Shown: one piece after another, positions 8,828 to 17,812 of the stretch
Layout of the letters: each line of letters starts with the position of its first letter
Numbering within the stretch: position 1 is the stretch's first letter
NCBI GenBank assembly: GCA_050633785.1
Contig: JBOEHE010000035.1
Location: forward strand, 74,468-138,467
DNA from: CALKZN01 sp050633785
GTDB lineage: Bacteria; Pseudomonadota; Gammaproteobacteria; Arenicellales; Arenicellaceae
Direction of reading: 5' to 3'
DNA: 64,000 nucleotides
The notes under the pieces: model-generated
What the model saw: the letters and a program-made list of their open reading frames with translations, nothing else
What the model was told of the DNA's origin: nothing
The model's database searches: none
Translations under genes and position numbers: made by a program

Positions 8828-11314
8828 ATGCCCAATAAGTTTAGCAGGTTCGTTTTTAATAAGTCGTTTGTGAAGTTCTTCTTCGTAGTTGCGGTTTACC
8901 TTATATCTTCTTTTCAAATTGCTTTCGCTCAAACGTTGAGTAAAGAGCAGTTTGCCTCTATACAGAAAGTCATTAATACCCTTTTGCTGACGGTTCCATC
9001 TGCACCTATTGTGCTGGATCTGGATGAGGTGGAAAACCGTCGATACGGTTATCAATATGGCAGTGGTGATGACCAAGGAGGTCTGGAAATTCATTTTGAA
9101 GGACAGGAGCAGTCTGTCACTTTGTGCTTTGACACTGAAGACATTCAAAATGGAGAGGTGTCTGTGCAGCTCAATGGCCAATCTCTGGGAACTTTGTCTG
9201 CAGGAGAGAACTGTTTTACGTTCAGTGCAGGCCAACAACTCAATGGTCCAAATATACTGATACTGACACATAATAACCCTGGGGATCGCTGGGGAGTGTC
9301 TAATATTGGAGTTGAATATACGCAGCAAAATGCTTTAGGTTTGCAGCGTTTAAGTCGCTTGCAATGGGATGAAGCGGCTGTACGAAAGGTGCTTAAGCTG
9401 TTTGCGTTTGGTGGGCATGCTCATGATGATCAAATTGATCAATGGGCAAGTACAAACCCGGAACAAGCCATTGCCGAGATGCTCAATTTTTCTAAATACA
9501 ATGCAAAATTGTCGCCCTTGGCACCCGGAGAAAAATACAGTGACCATGTGAATCGTTATGGGACTTTCACTGAATTTGCTAACTTCCTGGGCTCAAACAG
9601 CTCTAAGCTGCCTTTTCCACTGGACACGCCAAATGATGATGGAAACCTCAGAGGTACGCGTCACAGCCTTGGATTAGATGGTTATAACTTTGAAGGGTCC
9701 TTTTTTCGTTTTGCCAGCATTCGAGGGTTGAATCCTTTCAGGCAGCGAATAGGTTTGTGGGAAACCAACTATCATTTGGCGACCAATTTGGAAGCGGGTG
9801 TGACCCGTCGCCAAATGGCTCGTTATTACGATGAAATAATGAATGCTCATGAAGCCGATATGCCATATCAGGATGTGCTGGCAGTAGCGGCTAAAACAGC
9901 AGCGGTGGCCATGCAATATGGACACCGACGTAACCGCTGGGTGAATGATGAATGTCTGTGTAATGATGACTTTGCGCGTGAAATTCATCAATTATTTTTC
10001 GGTATTCTGGGTGATACCGACCCTGAAGGTGGGTCCGATCATCACGAAAATGTAACGATCAAGGAAAGTGCCAAAATGCTGACGGATATGAACGTTGATT
10101 ACAATAATTCATTGGGGGGATATCCTAATGAAGTTACTTTCGGCACAGAAGAGCATCATCTGGCGCCGTTGTATATTCTCAATACCAATATTTTTGGAGC
10201 GAATGCATCAGAAAAAATCGATAATCTGGTTGATGTTTCGATTGAACATCCAGAAAGTCTGGCTGCATTGCCGGTGATGATTATTTCGGGGCTGGCTGAT
10301 GACAATATTACACCAGCCAAGGCGACCCAGATTCGTGCAGCTTGGGCAGCGATGGGCAGCAATAAGAATTTTCTGAACTTTATTCGGGTTTATGCGACTT
10401 CCACTCTGTTTCATTCACCGAATCAATATAAATACCTCAGCAGCTTTGAACGAGGTTTGTTGATGGCAAATAAGTTATATACCAGCAACACGGAATCTTT
10501 GTTGGATAGAACGGGTATCAGTGGCAGCATTGAACGTGAAAATGCCGAATTTTTCAGACCTTTGCATAATGTGTTTGGTGGACAGACCTCACTGGAGGCA
10601 GCTGATTCTGCACTGATCTTTGAGGAAAGTTATAATAAATCAACGGATGATGAATACGCCTACAGAAGTCGGGTTGGGTGCGATGAATGTGATTTTGGGC
10701 AACCATGGCTTAAGGATTGGAGCCTGACGATTCCGGCTGTGAATGGACAATACCCGGCGGCACATGTGGCGCAGTGGCTCTGGAATCACGTGATTGGCAA
10801 TCTGGATAACTATTCCGAACTGGAAAAAGCTCATATGATTACCTTGTTGGGCAGCGCACGTAGTTCCAGTAATCAAAATTCCGATCAAAGCTTTGCTTTT
10901 GATTTGAATCATTTGTTATGCATCGGTGAGGATATTCTTGATAATGATGATGTGTCCAATAAAGATGTGTCATTGGCGCGTCTGGTATCTTACGACGGCT
11001 ATGGACGACATTGCCGGATGGACAGTGGGGACTATGATGAAAATGAACTGGCTATTCTCAATCGGGCTTTTACAGGTGCTGATATGGAAAGCCAGGGTGG
11101 CTTGGATATTGGCCTGCCTGTCGATTCACAAGATCCTGGGCGTGAGTTACTGCAAATGAATATCAGCGCTTTGCTGAATGAACTGGGTGCTCAGAACATG
11201 TTGTTGGGCAGTTCGGCTGTGCAACCGCAAAAGCGCTATGCCAACGAACGCATTCAGGCGGCTATATCCTTTATATTTACTACACCGTTTATTTTTGCAG
11301 AGGAGAGAAAGTGA
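8828..11314 (+). CDS. Exported DUF1800-family protein with an N-terminal beta-sandwich-like domain
   Basis: This 828-residue protein begins with a signal peptide (hydrophobic core FFFVVAVYLISSFQIAFA, cut near residue 36). Residues about 70-160 look like a small carbohydrate-binding-type beta domain (LCFDTEDIQNGEVSVQLNGQ). The DUF1800 body follows; its most recognisable segment is FAREIHQLFFGILGDTDPEGG near 382-402, matching the family's ARE..ELF..G signature. The function of DUF1800 is unknown. It is nearly always found beside DUF1501, as here: the next gene overlaps by one base. There is no clear Shine-Dalgarno at the ATG. The product is probably periplasmic or exported. Confidence 0.82.
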   Translation: MPNKFSRFVFNKSFVKFFFVVAVYLISSFQIAFAQTLSKEQFASIQKVINTLLLTVPSAPIVLDLDEVENRRYGYQYGSGDDQGGLEIHFEGQEQSVTLCFDTEDIQNGEVSVQLNGQSLGTLSAGENCFTFSAGQQLNGPNILILTHNNPGDRWGVSNIGVEYTQQNALGLQRLSRLQWDEAAVRKVLKLFAFGGHAHDDQIDQWASTNPEQAIAEMLNFSKYNAKLSPLAPGEKYSDHVNRYGTFTEFANFLGSNSSKLPFPLDTPNDDGNLRGTRHSLGLDGYNFEGSFFRFASIRGLNPFRQRIGLWETNYHLATNLEAGVTRRQMARYYDEIMNAHEADMPYQDVLAVAAKTAAVAMQYGHRRNRWVNDECLCNDDFAREIHQLFFGILGDTDPEGGSDHHENVTIKESAKMLTDMNVDYNNSLGGYPNEVTFGTEEHHLAPLYILNTNIFGANASEKIDNLVDVSIEHPESLAALPVMIISGLADDNITPAKATQIRAAWAAMGSNKNFLNFIRVYATSTLFHSPNQYKYLSSFERGLLMANKLYTSNTESLLDRTGISGSIERENAEFFRPLHNVFGGQTSLEAADSALIFEESYNKSTDDEYAYRSRVGCDECDFGQPWLKDWSLTIPAVNGQYPAAHVAQWLWNHVIGNLDNYSELEKAHMITLLGSARSSSNQNSDQSFAFDLNHLLCIGEDILDNDDVSNKDVSLARLVSYDGYGRHCRMDSGDYDENELAILNRAFTGADMESQGGLDIGLPVDSQDPGRELLQMNISALLNELGAQNMLLGSSAVQPQKRYANERIQAAISFIFTTPFIFAEERK

Positions 11315-12900
11315 TGAATCGACGACAGTTTTTGGGAGCTTCATTTTACTCCAGTCTACTTTTAGGTTCGGGTGCCTTGCCGAGGTTTGTCAATGAGGCG
11401 CATGCAGAGTTCAGGCCTCTGACAGAGAGAATGTTGGTGAACCTGATGCTTGATGGCGGGCCTGATATACGTCATTTGATTGTGCCTGCCTATGAAGCGG
11501 GTACACAGACAGTCGGAAACAAATATTGGAAGAATCGCTGGCGAGCTCATCGTTTGCCTGATGACAATGAAGCAACACTAGAGCAACGTTGGGATGATGA
11601 TTATTTCAAAATAACCGTTGGTGGCAGTAATTGGAATGGTAATGGTCTTGTAGATTCCGGTTCTAAAAATTCAGGTGTGACTTTCGGCATCTGGAAAGAA
11701 GCGGGTTGGTTGATAGAGATGTTTTTGCAGGGCAATGTTGCTATTTGCAGCAATGCGGTTGGTGGTGAAAACCGCAATCATTCACACTCAACTGTCATCA
11801 TGGAGCAAGGTAATTTAACCGCAGGTTCTAATGAACTTGACCATTCTGGTTGGGGTGGTCGTTTGGCTAGACAGGCAGGTGGTAAGCCAGTGTCCTTGAC
11901 CAATACACCAAGAGCTTTTTGCTTTGGACCTGATGGGAACAACCCTGCTGCGATCAATAATATTGATTTGATTTCTGTGCAAAACTCCAGAAGCTTTGGC
12001 TTATATGCAACTGACAACACAGAGGAAAGGATTTATGACCGCCGACAGAAAATGGCCAGCTCATTGCAGCAATATTATGCGGCTCTGGCTCAGGAGAATT
12101 TGAATACGGATGTGTATGAGAAATTTATGGACCATGAGTCAAAAATCCGGGAATTTGGCCGATTAATCGATGCTCGACTGGACTTTGATGAACCTTTGTT
12201 GATTCGCGGTCTGCACTCAGATCGAGACAGCAATGGTGATGATCATTCTTTGAATAATGCGCCAGACGGTTCGGCTCGTCGTGTCTTACGCAGTTCATCT
12301 TTTGGACGGCAAATTCGCAATTTATACGATGTGCTGGCCAGTAATGATCTATTGGACCTGCGAGTTGCCTCGATGTCCTATGGTGGTTGGGATACGCATG
12401 CCAACCAGCGTCGCTTTGGCAATGTGAATGACATCAATGATCCCGGCAGCAGTCGAGGGATTGAAAGCAATTTTAAGGATATCTTTGGTGGGCCATACAG
12501 TGATCGCCCGAATGATTTGCATGGAGGTTTTTCTGCTTTGTGGCAAAACCTTAATCAGGTTGATAAGGACAAAATTGTCATCAATATTGCTGGTGAGTTT
12601 GGTCGTCAGATCCGCGATAACGGTGATCTTGGCACGGATCATGGTAAGGGTAATGTGATGTTTCTGATTGGTGAAGGTGTCAATGGTGGCTTATACGGTG
12701 ATTTGTTCCCAGCATCGGAAATAGCTAAGTTGGATGATTCCAGCATCAGGACGCCTGATATCGACCCCGAAACTGACCTTGGTTATATTTTTGGTGCTGC
12801 CTGTGATTGGGTTGAAGCTAATTCAAGCACTTCAGTGTTCAAAAGTTCGGACCGGGTTAAGCTGGAAACAAACGTCAGTTTCAACAATATACTCAGCTAG
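11314..12900 (+). CDS. DUF1501-family protein, Tat-exported
   Basis: The ATG at 11314 overlaps the DUF1800 stop (TGATG) and sits six bases after AGGAGAG, so it is preferred to the GTG at 11311. The 528-residue product starts with a twin-arginine signal, MNRRQFLGASF, followed by a hydrophobic stretch and AHA near residue 30. The body matches DUF1501, related to the alkaline-phosphatase/sulfatase fold, with GGWDTHANQ near 352 and GEFGRQIRDNGDLGTDHGKG near 429-448. Tat export implies folding, possibly with a metal cofactor, in the cytoplasm. Biochemical function is unknown. It is translationally coupled to DUF1800. Confidence 0.85.
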   Translation: MNRRQFLGASFYSSLLLGSGALPRFVNEAHAEFRPLTERMLVNLMLDGGPDIRHLIVPAYEAGTQTVGNKYWKNRWRAHRLPDDNEATLEQRWDDDYFKITVGGSNWNGNGLVDSGSKNSGVTFGIWKEAGWLIEMFLQGNVAICSNAVGGENRNHSHSTVIMEQGNLTAGSNELDHSGWGGRLARQAGGKPVSLTNTPRAFCFGPDGNNPAAINNIDLISVQNSRSFGLYATDNTEERIYDRRQKMASSLQQYYAALAQENLNTDVYEKFMDHESKIREFGRLIDARLDFDEPLLIRGLHSDRDSNGDDHSLNNAPDGSARRVLRSSSFGRQIRNLYDVLASNDLLDLRVASMSYGGWDTHANQRRFGNVNDINDPGSSRGIESNFKDIFGGPYSDRPNDLHGGFSALWQNLNQVDKDKIVINIAGEFGRQIRDNGDLGTDHGKGNVMFLIGEGVNGGLYGDLFPASEIAKLDDSSIRTPDIDPETDLGYIFGAACDWVEANSSTSVFKSSDRVKLETNVSFNNILS

Positions 12901-13041
12901 GACCTGTTTTTCATACTGTGCATGTGGCGCCGGTGTTGATCTTAACCCGGCAAAACGATGCGCGTTTTTTACAAGTAAGTGTTTTGCTTGTCTGTAATAT
13001 AAGTGGATTGTAAGTCTGGTTTTATATCTTGGGAGAGAAGT

Positions 13042-14820
13042 GTGAAGAATAGAGTGTTTAAAATTCTGAGTGGGTGTTTATTGATAGGGTTGTATTCAAC
13101 CGAGTTGTTTGCGTTTCCAAACATTCTTGAGACATGGCGGATAACGTACCCGACATCCAGCAGTGATGATGCGAACTGTCAGTTGTGTCATCAGAATTCA
13201 GGGGGAGGAAATGGTTGGAATGCTTATGGTTGGAGTATCAGAGGCCTGATTAATGATGAAGGGGAAACTATTGCTGATGCAATTACGCTGTCTGAAGGGT
13301 CCAATTCTGATGTTGATCCAACAAGAGCATCAAATATCACAGAAACGAATGGCAATTCTCAACCTGGTTGGACGTTGGGGGCGAATAATACGATCTTTTT
13401 TAAAAATGATACTACTCTGGCGAACCAGACTCCGCCAAGTTTGCCTACCGAGATTGACCCCCCTGCCCGGATACTGGACCCTATTGTGGGTGGTATTGCT
13501 AAATCAGGAAGCATAAGGTTGGAGGATGTTGCCAACGGTTTTGTTGCACCCAATTATGCAACTCCAGCCCCAGGTTTGGCTGGTCATCTATTTGTGGTTG
13601 ATCAGGTGGGTAAACTTTGGCAAGTGAATCTAAGTACTGGTGCAAAAGTTGAATTTCTGGATACCTCTGCTGATTTGGTTAACGGAGGTGTTTTAGGTGC
13701 ATTTGGTCCGGGAACCTTTGACGAGCGCGGTCTGCTTGGAGTCGCTTTTCACCCGCAATACGCTAGCAATGGTTTGCTGTATACCTATCAATCTGAACCT
13801 GTGGATGGAGCTGCTGATTTTTCAACGATTGCAGGTGGTCAAACAGCAGATCATCAAACAGTGATAGCAGAGTGGCAAGTGACTAATCCAACCAGTGCTT
13901 TGTCGGTGGTCAATAATGCGACAAAGCGTGATGTGCTCAGAATCGACCAACCTCAGTTCAACCATGATGGTGGCATGCTCAGCTTTGGGCCTGACGGTTT
14001 TTTATATATTTCTCTGGGAGATGGTGGTGGCAGAGATGATGAGCAGACAGGCCACGGAGCATCTGGTAACGGATTGGATGCAACCAACCCTCTGGGAGCG
14101 ATTTTGCGTATAGACCCGACTGGCAACACCTCGGCTAATGGTCAGTATGCCGTTCCTGGTTCTAATCCATTTACCGCAGGAGGTGATAATCGTCTGGATG
14201 AAATTTTCGCTTATGGTTTGCGCAATGTGTTTCGTTTCTCATTTGACAGTATGACAGGTGATTTAATTGCAGGTGATGTTGGTCAGGGTGATATTGAAGA
14301 GGTTAATATTATTGAAAGTGGCAAGAACTATGGCTGGAATGCCAAAGAAGGCACTTTCTTCTTTTACCCGAATGGAATAGACCCGGGTTACGTAAGCAAT
14401 GTTATGTCGCCGAATGCAACGAATGATATGGTCGATCCAATCTTGCAATATGACCATGATGAAGGTTTATCTGTTATGGGGGGATATGTTTACCGAGGTA
14501 CAGAGATGCCTGATCTGGTGGGAACCTATGTTTTTGGTGACTGGTCCAGGGATTTTGGAACACCGGATGGTCGCTTGTTTTTCAGCAGTGATATGCAAAC
14601 CATGAGAGAGTTCAATGTGAGCGGGCAAAATGGTTTGGGGTTTTTCCTCAATGGCTTCGGTCAGGATGAAGGTGGCGAGTTGTATATTGTTGGTAACACT
14701 ACTGGTACACCATCTGGCACTACAGGTGTTCTCAAGAAGTTAGTGTCGTCTGCCGCTGGTGATGAAACATGCTTTCCAATTCCAAATGGAAGTAATAATG
14801 TTGCTGTAGTTTGTTTATAA
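13042..14820 (+). CDS. Exported glucose/sorbosone-dehydrogenase-like beta-propeller with a haem-c motif
   Basis: The GTG at 13042, behind GGGAGAG, gives 592 residues starting VKNRVFKILSG with a signal peptide ending near FAFP. The frame extends to 13003, but that leader is not signal-like. Near residue 46-50 the protein contains CQLCH, a CxxCH haem-c attachment motif, in a short N-terminal domain. From about 170 a six-bladed propeller of the GSDH (PQQ sugar/aldose dehydrogenase) family follows: ERGLLGVAFHPQY, FNHDGGMLSFGPDGFLYISLGDGGG, AYGLRNVFRFSFD and GKNYGWNAKEG. Electrons from substrate oxidation could pass to the attached haem (inference). It lies 141 bases after DUF1501 and could be in the same operon. 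Confidence 0.82.
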   Translation: MKNRVFKILSGCLLIGLYSTELFAFPNILETWRITYPTSSSDDANCQLCHQNSGGGNGWNAYGWSIRGLINDEGETIADAITLSEGSNSDVDPTRASNITETNGNSQPGWTLGANNTIFFKNDTTLANQTPPSLPTEIDPPARILDPIVGGIAKSGSIRLEDVANGFVAPNYATPAPGLAGHLFVVDQVGKLWQVNLSTGAKVEFLDTSADLVNGGVLGAFGPGTFDERGLLGVAFHPQYASNGLLYTYQSEPVDGAADFSTIAGGQTADHQTVIAEWQVTNPTSALSVVNNATKRDVLRIDQPQFNHDGGMLSFGPDGFLYISLGDGGGRDDEQTGHGASGNGLDATNPLGAILRIDPTGNTSANGQYAVPGSNPFTAGGDNRLDEIFAYGLRNVFRFSFDSMTGDLIAGDVGQGDIEEVNIIESGKNYGWNAKEGTFFFYPNGIDPGYVSNVMSPNATNDMVDPILQYDHDEGLSVMGGYVYRGTEMPDLVGTYVFGDWSRDFGTPDGRLFFSSDMQTMREFNVSGQNGLGFFLNGFGQDEGGELYIVGNTTGTPSGTTGVLKKLVSSAAGDETCFPIPNGSNNVAVVCL

Positions 14821-14910
14821 GGAACAGGAATGTTTTGATCGCAAGAGAGGTATTCAGGCCTCTCAGTTATAGTTAAAACACTTATTAATATAGAGTTTAA
14901 GTGATGCATA

Positions 14911-14948
14911 AAAAAAGCCCCGTTTGTCGTGAGACAAACGGGGCTTTT
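14911..14948. terminator. Bidirectional rho-independent terminator
   Basis: A perfect 16-bp stem (14913-14928 with 14933-14948, GC core GCCCCGTTTGTC) with loop GTGA is flanked by A and T runs on both sides. It can end transcription from the dehydrogenase gene and, on the other strand, from groEL. Confidence 0.92.
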
Positions 14949-14995
14949 AAGCTTTCTGAGCTTTTGATTTAAAGCAAAGTCACTAAGACCTTGAT

Positions 14996-16642
14996 TTACA
15001 TCATGCCGCCCATACCGCCCATGCCGCCCATATCAGGCATTGCAGGAGCGCCAGCGCCACCTTCTTGAGGAGCATCAGCAACCATAGCTTCAGTTGTGAT
15101 GATCATGCTGGCAATAGATGCTGCATTTTGCAATGCTGTACGAGTCACCTTCGTTGGGTCAAGAATACCCATTTCGATCATGTCACCATACTCACCAGAA
15201 CCGGCATTGTAGCCGTAGTTGCCTTTGTTGTTGCGAACTTCGTTCAACACAACAGATGCATCATCACCACCGTTAGAAACGATTTGACGCAATGGAGCTT
15301 CAATAGCGCGCAATGCGATGTTGATGCCGGCATCTTGGTCAGCGTTGTCGCCTTTCACGTCAGCAATTTTGCCCAGAGTGCGTACCAGAGCAGTACCACC
15401 GCCAGGAACCACGCCTTCTTCTACAGCTGCGCGAGTTGCGTGCAGTGCATCTTCAACACGAGCTTTTTTCTCTTTCATTTCAACTTCAGTAGCAGCACCT
15501 ACTTTGATCAATGCAACGCCGCCAGCTAATTTAGCAACACGTTCCTGCATTTTTTCACGATCATAATCAGAGCTTGCATCTTCGATTTGTTTGCGAACCA
15601 GATTTACGCGACCTTCAATGTCTTTGGCATCGCCAGAACCATCGATGACAGTCGTGTTCTCTTTGGAAACCTGTACGCGTTTCGCAGAACCCAAGTCTTC
15701 CAGAGTTGCTGCTTCCAGGCTCATGCCAACTTCTTCAGAAATAACACGGCCACCAGTTAGAACAGCGATGTCTTCTAACATGGCTTTACGACGATCACCA
15801 AAGCCAGGAGCTTTAACAGCACAGACTTTAACAATGCCGCGCATGTTGTTTACAACCAAAGTAGCCAGAGCTTCGCCTTCAACATCTTCAGCGATGATCA
15901 ACAATGGACGACCTGCTTTGGCAACAGCTTCTAATGTAGGCAGTAAGTCGCGGATGTTAGAGATTTTCTTGTCGTGGATCAGGATGTAAGGAGTTTCCAG
16001 ATCGGCAGTCATAGTCTCTTGCTTATTTGCAAAGTATGGAGACAGATAGCCACGGTCAAATTGCATACCTTCAACGATATCCAACTCATTTTCCAGGCTT
16101 TGACCTTCTTCAACAGTGATCACACCTTCTTTGCCAACCTTGTCCATTGCTTCAGCGATGATGTTACCAACAGACTCGTCTGAGTTTGCAGAAACAGTAC
16201 CAACCTGAGCGATTTCTTTCTGGTCAGAGCAAGGCTTGGAAATGCTTTTTAGCTCTTCAACGCCAGCAACAACTGCTTTGTCGATGCCGCGTTTCAAATC
16301 CATTGGATTCATGCCGGCAGCAACGGCTTTCAAACCTTCGCGAACCATGGCTTGAGCCAATACAGTCGCAGTCGTTGTTCCGTCACCAGCTACATCAGAG
16401 GTTTTAGAAGCAACTTCTTTCACCAACTGTGCGCCCATGTTTTCGAATTTGTCTTCCAATTCGATTTCTTTAGCAACCGAAACACCGTCTTTAGTGACAG
16501 TTGGTGCGCCGAATGATTTGTCTAAAACAACGTTGCGACCTTTTGGGCCAAGAGTCACTTTAACCGCATCGGCTAAAACGTTAACACCATTGAGAATTTT
16601 CGCGCGTGCGTCATCTCCGAATTTTACATCTTTTGCAGACAT
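14996..16642 (-). CDS. groL: Chaperonin GroEL (Hsp60)
   Basis: The 548-residue protein is the standard 60-kDa chaperonin subunit. It shows the N-terminal AAKDVKFG-type start (here MSAKDVKFGDDARAKIL), the ATP-site segment TLGPKGRNVVLDKSFG, GDGTTTATVLAQ near 86, and the C-terminal GGM repeats (GGMGGMGGMM). With GroES it forms the ATP-driven folding chamber in the cytosol. GGAGAAATT precedes the start. It is the second gene of groES-groEL, 42 bases after groES, and ends at the terminator at 14911-14948. Confidence 0.99.
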   Translation of the reverse strand: MSAKDVKFGDDARAKILNGVNVLADAVKVTLGPKGRNVVLDKSFGAPTVTKDGVSVAKEIELEDKFENMGAQLVKEVASKTSDVAGDGTTTATVLAQAMVREGLKAVAAGMNPMDLKRGIDKAVVAGVEELKSISKPCSDQKEIAQVGTVSANSDESVGNIIAEAMDKVGKEGVITVEEGQSLENELDIVEGMQFDRGYLSPYFANKQETMTADLETPYILIHDKKISNIRDLLPTLEAVAKAGRPLLIIAEDVEGEALATLVVNNMRGIVKVCAVKAPGFGDRRKAMLEDIAVLTGGRVISEEVGMSLEAATLEDLGSAKRVQVSKENTTVIDGSGDAKDIEGRVNLVRKQIEDASSDYDREKMQERVAKLAGGVALIKVGAATEVEMKEKKARVEDALHATRAAVEEGVVPGGGTALVRTLGKIADVKGDNADQDAGINIALRAIEAPLRQIVSNGGDDASVVLNEVRNNKGNYGYNAGSGEYGDMIEMGILDPTKVTRTALQNAASIASMIITTEAMVADAPQEGGAGAPAMPDMGGMGGMGGMM

Positions 16643-16684
16643 AGTAATTTCTCCAGTTTTTAGTTCAAGTATCTTGAGTTATGT

Positions 16685-16972
16685 TTATTCAACAACGCCG
16701 ACGATATCGTCTTCGCGCATAACCAATAGCTCTTCACCGTCAACTTTGATTTCGGTGCCTGAGTATTTGCCAAACAGCACTTTGTCGCCGACTTTTACGT
16801 CTAAAGGCAAGACAGTGCCGTCTTCTAATTTTTTGCCTTTACCAGCCGCAAGAATTTCGCCTTGCATTGGTTTTTCAGTAGCAGAGTCAGGAATGACAAT
16901 GCCGCCTGCAGTTGTGCGCTCTTCTTCAACGCGACGAACTAGAACTCGATCATGTAGTGGACGAATAGACAT
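16685..16972 (-). CDS. groS: Co-chaperonin GroES (Hsp10)
   Basis: The 95-residue product from the ATG at 16972 begins MSIRPLHDRVLVRRVEEE and contains the mobile loop (ERTTAGGIVIPDSATEKPMQG) and the closing LVMREDDIVGVVE. The frame stays open upstream through the CIRCE operator, but GGAGG just before 16972 and the family length fix the start. It caps the GroEL ring. Control is discussed under the CIRCE and promoter entries. Confidence 0.98.
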   Translation of the reverse strand: MSIRPLHDRVLVRRVEEERTTAGGIVIPDSATEKPMQGEILAAGKGKKLEDGTVLPLDVKVGDKVLFGKYSGTEIKVDGEELLVMREDDIVGVVE

Positions 16973-17031
16973 TCGTATAACCTCCAACAGTCTGTTTGTT
17001 AATGATAAATAGTTTTGAATGAGGCTAATAC

Positions 17032-17058
17032 TTAGCACTCTCATACTTCGAGTGCTAA
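17032..17058. promoter_or_regulatory. CIRCE operator (HrcA binding site)
   Basis: The sequence TTAGCACTC, nine bases, then GAGTGCTAA is an exact match to the CIRCE consensus bound by the heat-shock repressor HrcA. It lies 60 bases upstream of groES and directly after the -10 box, an ideal place for repression. hrcA itself is not in this window. Confidence 0.95.
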
Positions 17059-17085
17059 TAATAGGGACGGACTGATCAAAGTCAA
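17058..17085 (-). promoter_or_regulatory. groESL promoter, sigma-70 with sigma-32 resemblance
   Basis: On the reverse strand TTGACT (17085-17080), a 16-base spacer and TATTAT (17063-17058) form a good sigma-70 promoter. The same bases also read CTTGAC, 14 bases, CCCTATTA, close to the sigma-32 consensus CTTGAA / CCCCATNT. The promoter abuts CIRCE. Confidence 0.65.
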
Positions 17086-17131
17086 GCCCAAGAGGCATTT
17101 TTTTTGTGATTGTCTGCTGGGAGACTTCCCT

Positions 17132-17812
17132 TCAGTAGAGCTTGATTTGAGTTGTTCCCTTGCCTGGTTGATAGACATAACGGTACTTCAGTTTGTCACG
17201 AAACCAGAACTTAACTGCCAGACTGCTCAGGAGATTGTTTTCATTCAGCGTAAGATCAACTATCTCCAAGGTTGTTTTGATGCAGGTGCGCTTGCGATTT
17301 ATTTTCCAGCCAAAACCTCCGGGTGCGAAACATAAACCTCGCACAAACCTGCCATGAGGCTTGTTTTTATTGTGTACTTTGCCAATGCCACGAGGGTGAC
17401 AGGCATAGTAACCATTGGAATTGCGGTGGGGGCGAACACGTTCCCAGACTTCGACCATCTCTGAGCTTAAATCGTCTTTCCATAAAACAGGGCCTTTTAT
17501 GATAACTCGTCCTCTGGCGTAGTTTTCATCCGGTTTGTTTAGAATAGTGTTGGTATCAACGGCGTGCATGCAAGGGCTGTTTTTATCCCCATCCCATGCA
17601 GCTCCAGTCCAGAGTTGGTAAGGAATAAACAGTTCCCTGTTGGCACAATTATATAAGTTGGTGATATGCCATGGGTCATCACCGATATAGGGGGTGATTG
17701 AACAAGCTTGCTCATGCAATCGTTGCGCAGCAGATTGGTCAGATGTCGCTATGGTTTTCTGAGAAAGTCCAAATACTAACAACAGGGCTAAAAAAAGAAT
17801 GTTGTAATGCAT
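17132..17812 (-). CDS. Exported protein of unknown function
   Basis: This 226-residue product has a clear signal peptide (MHYNILFLALLLVFGLSQKTIA, cut near 23). The mature part holds several cysteines (in EQACSITP, LYNCANRE, SPCMHAV, YACHPRG, RGLCFAPGG, KRTCIKTT), suggesting disulfides in the periplasm or outside. It ends in basic and aromatic residues (FRDKLKYRYVYQPGKG). I recognise no family or catalytic motif. Its start overlaps the stop of the LytTR gene by one base (ATGA), so the two are translationally coupled and probably act together. Confidence 0.7.
   Translation of the reverse strand: MHYNILFLALLLVFGLSQKTIATSDQSAAQRLHEQACSITPYIGDDPWHITNLYNCANRELFIPYQLWTGAAWDGDKNSPCMHAVDTNTILNKPDENYARGRVIIKGPVLWKDDLSSEMVEVWERVRPHRNSNGYYACHPRGIGKVHNKNKPHGRFVRGLCFAPGGFGWKINRKRTCIKTTLEIVDLTLNENNLLSSLAVKFWFRDKLKYRYVYQPGKGTTQIKLY

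Noticed and set aside
15065..16437. Several forward open frames across groEL
   Set aside because: They are antisense shadows of a highly conserved gene and encode no recognisable domain.
16973..17098. Upstream extension of groES
   Set aside because: It would translate through the CIRCE operator and promoter. The 95-residue form with GGAGG is standard.
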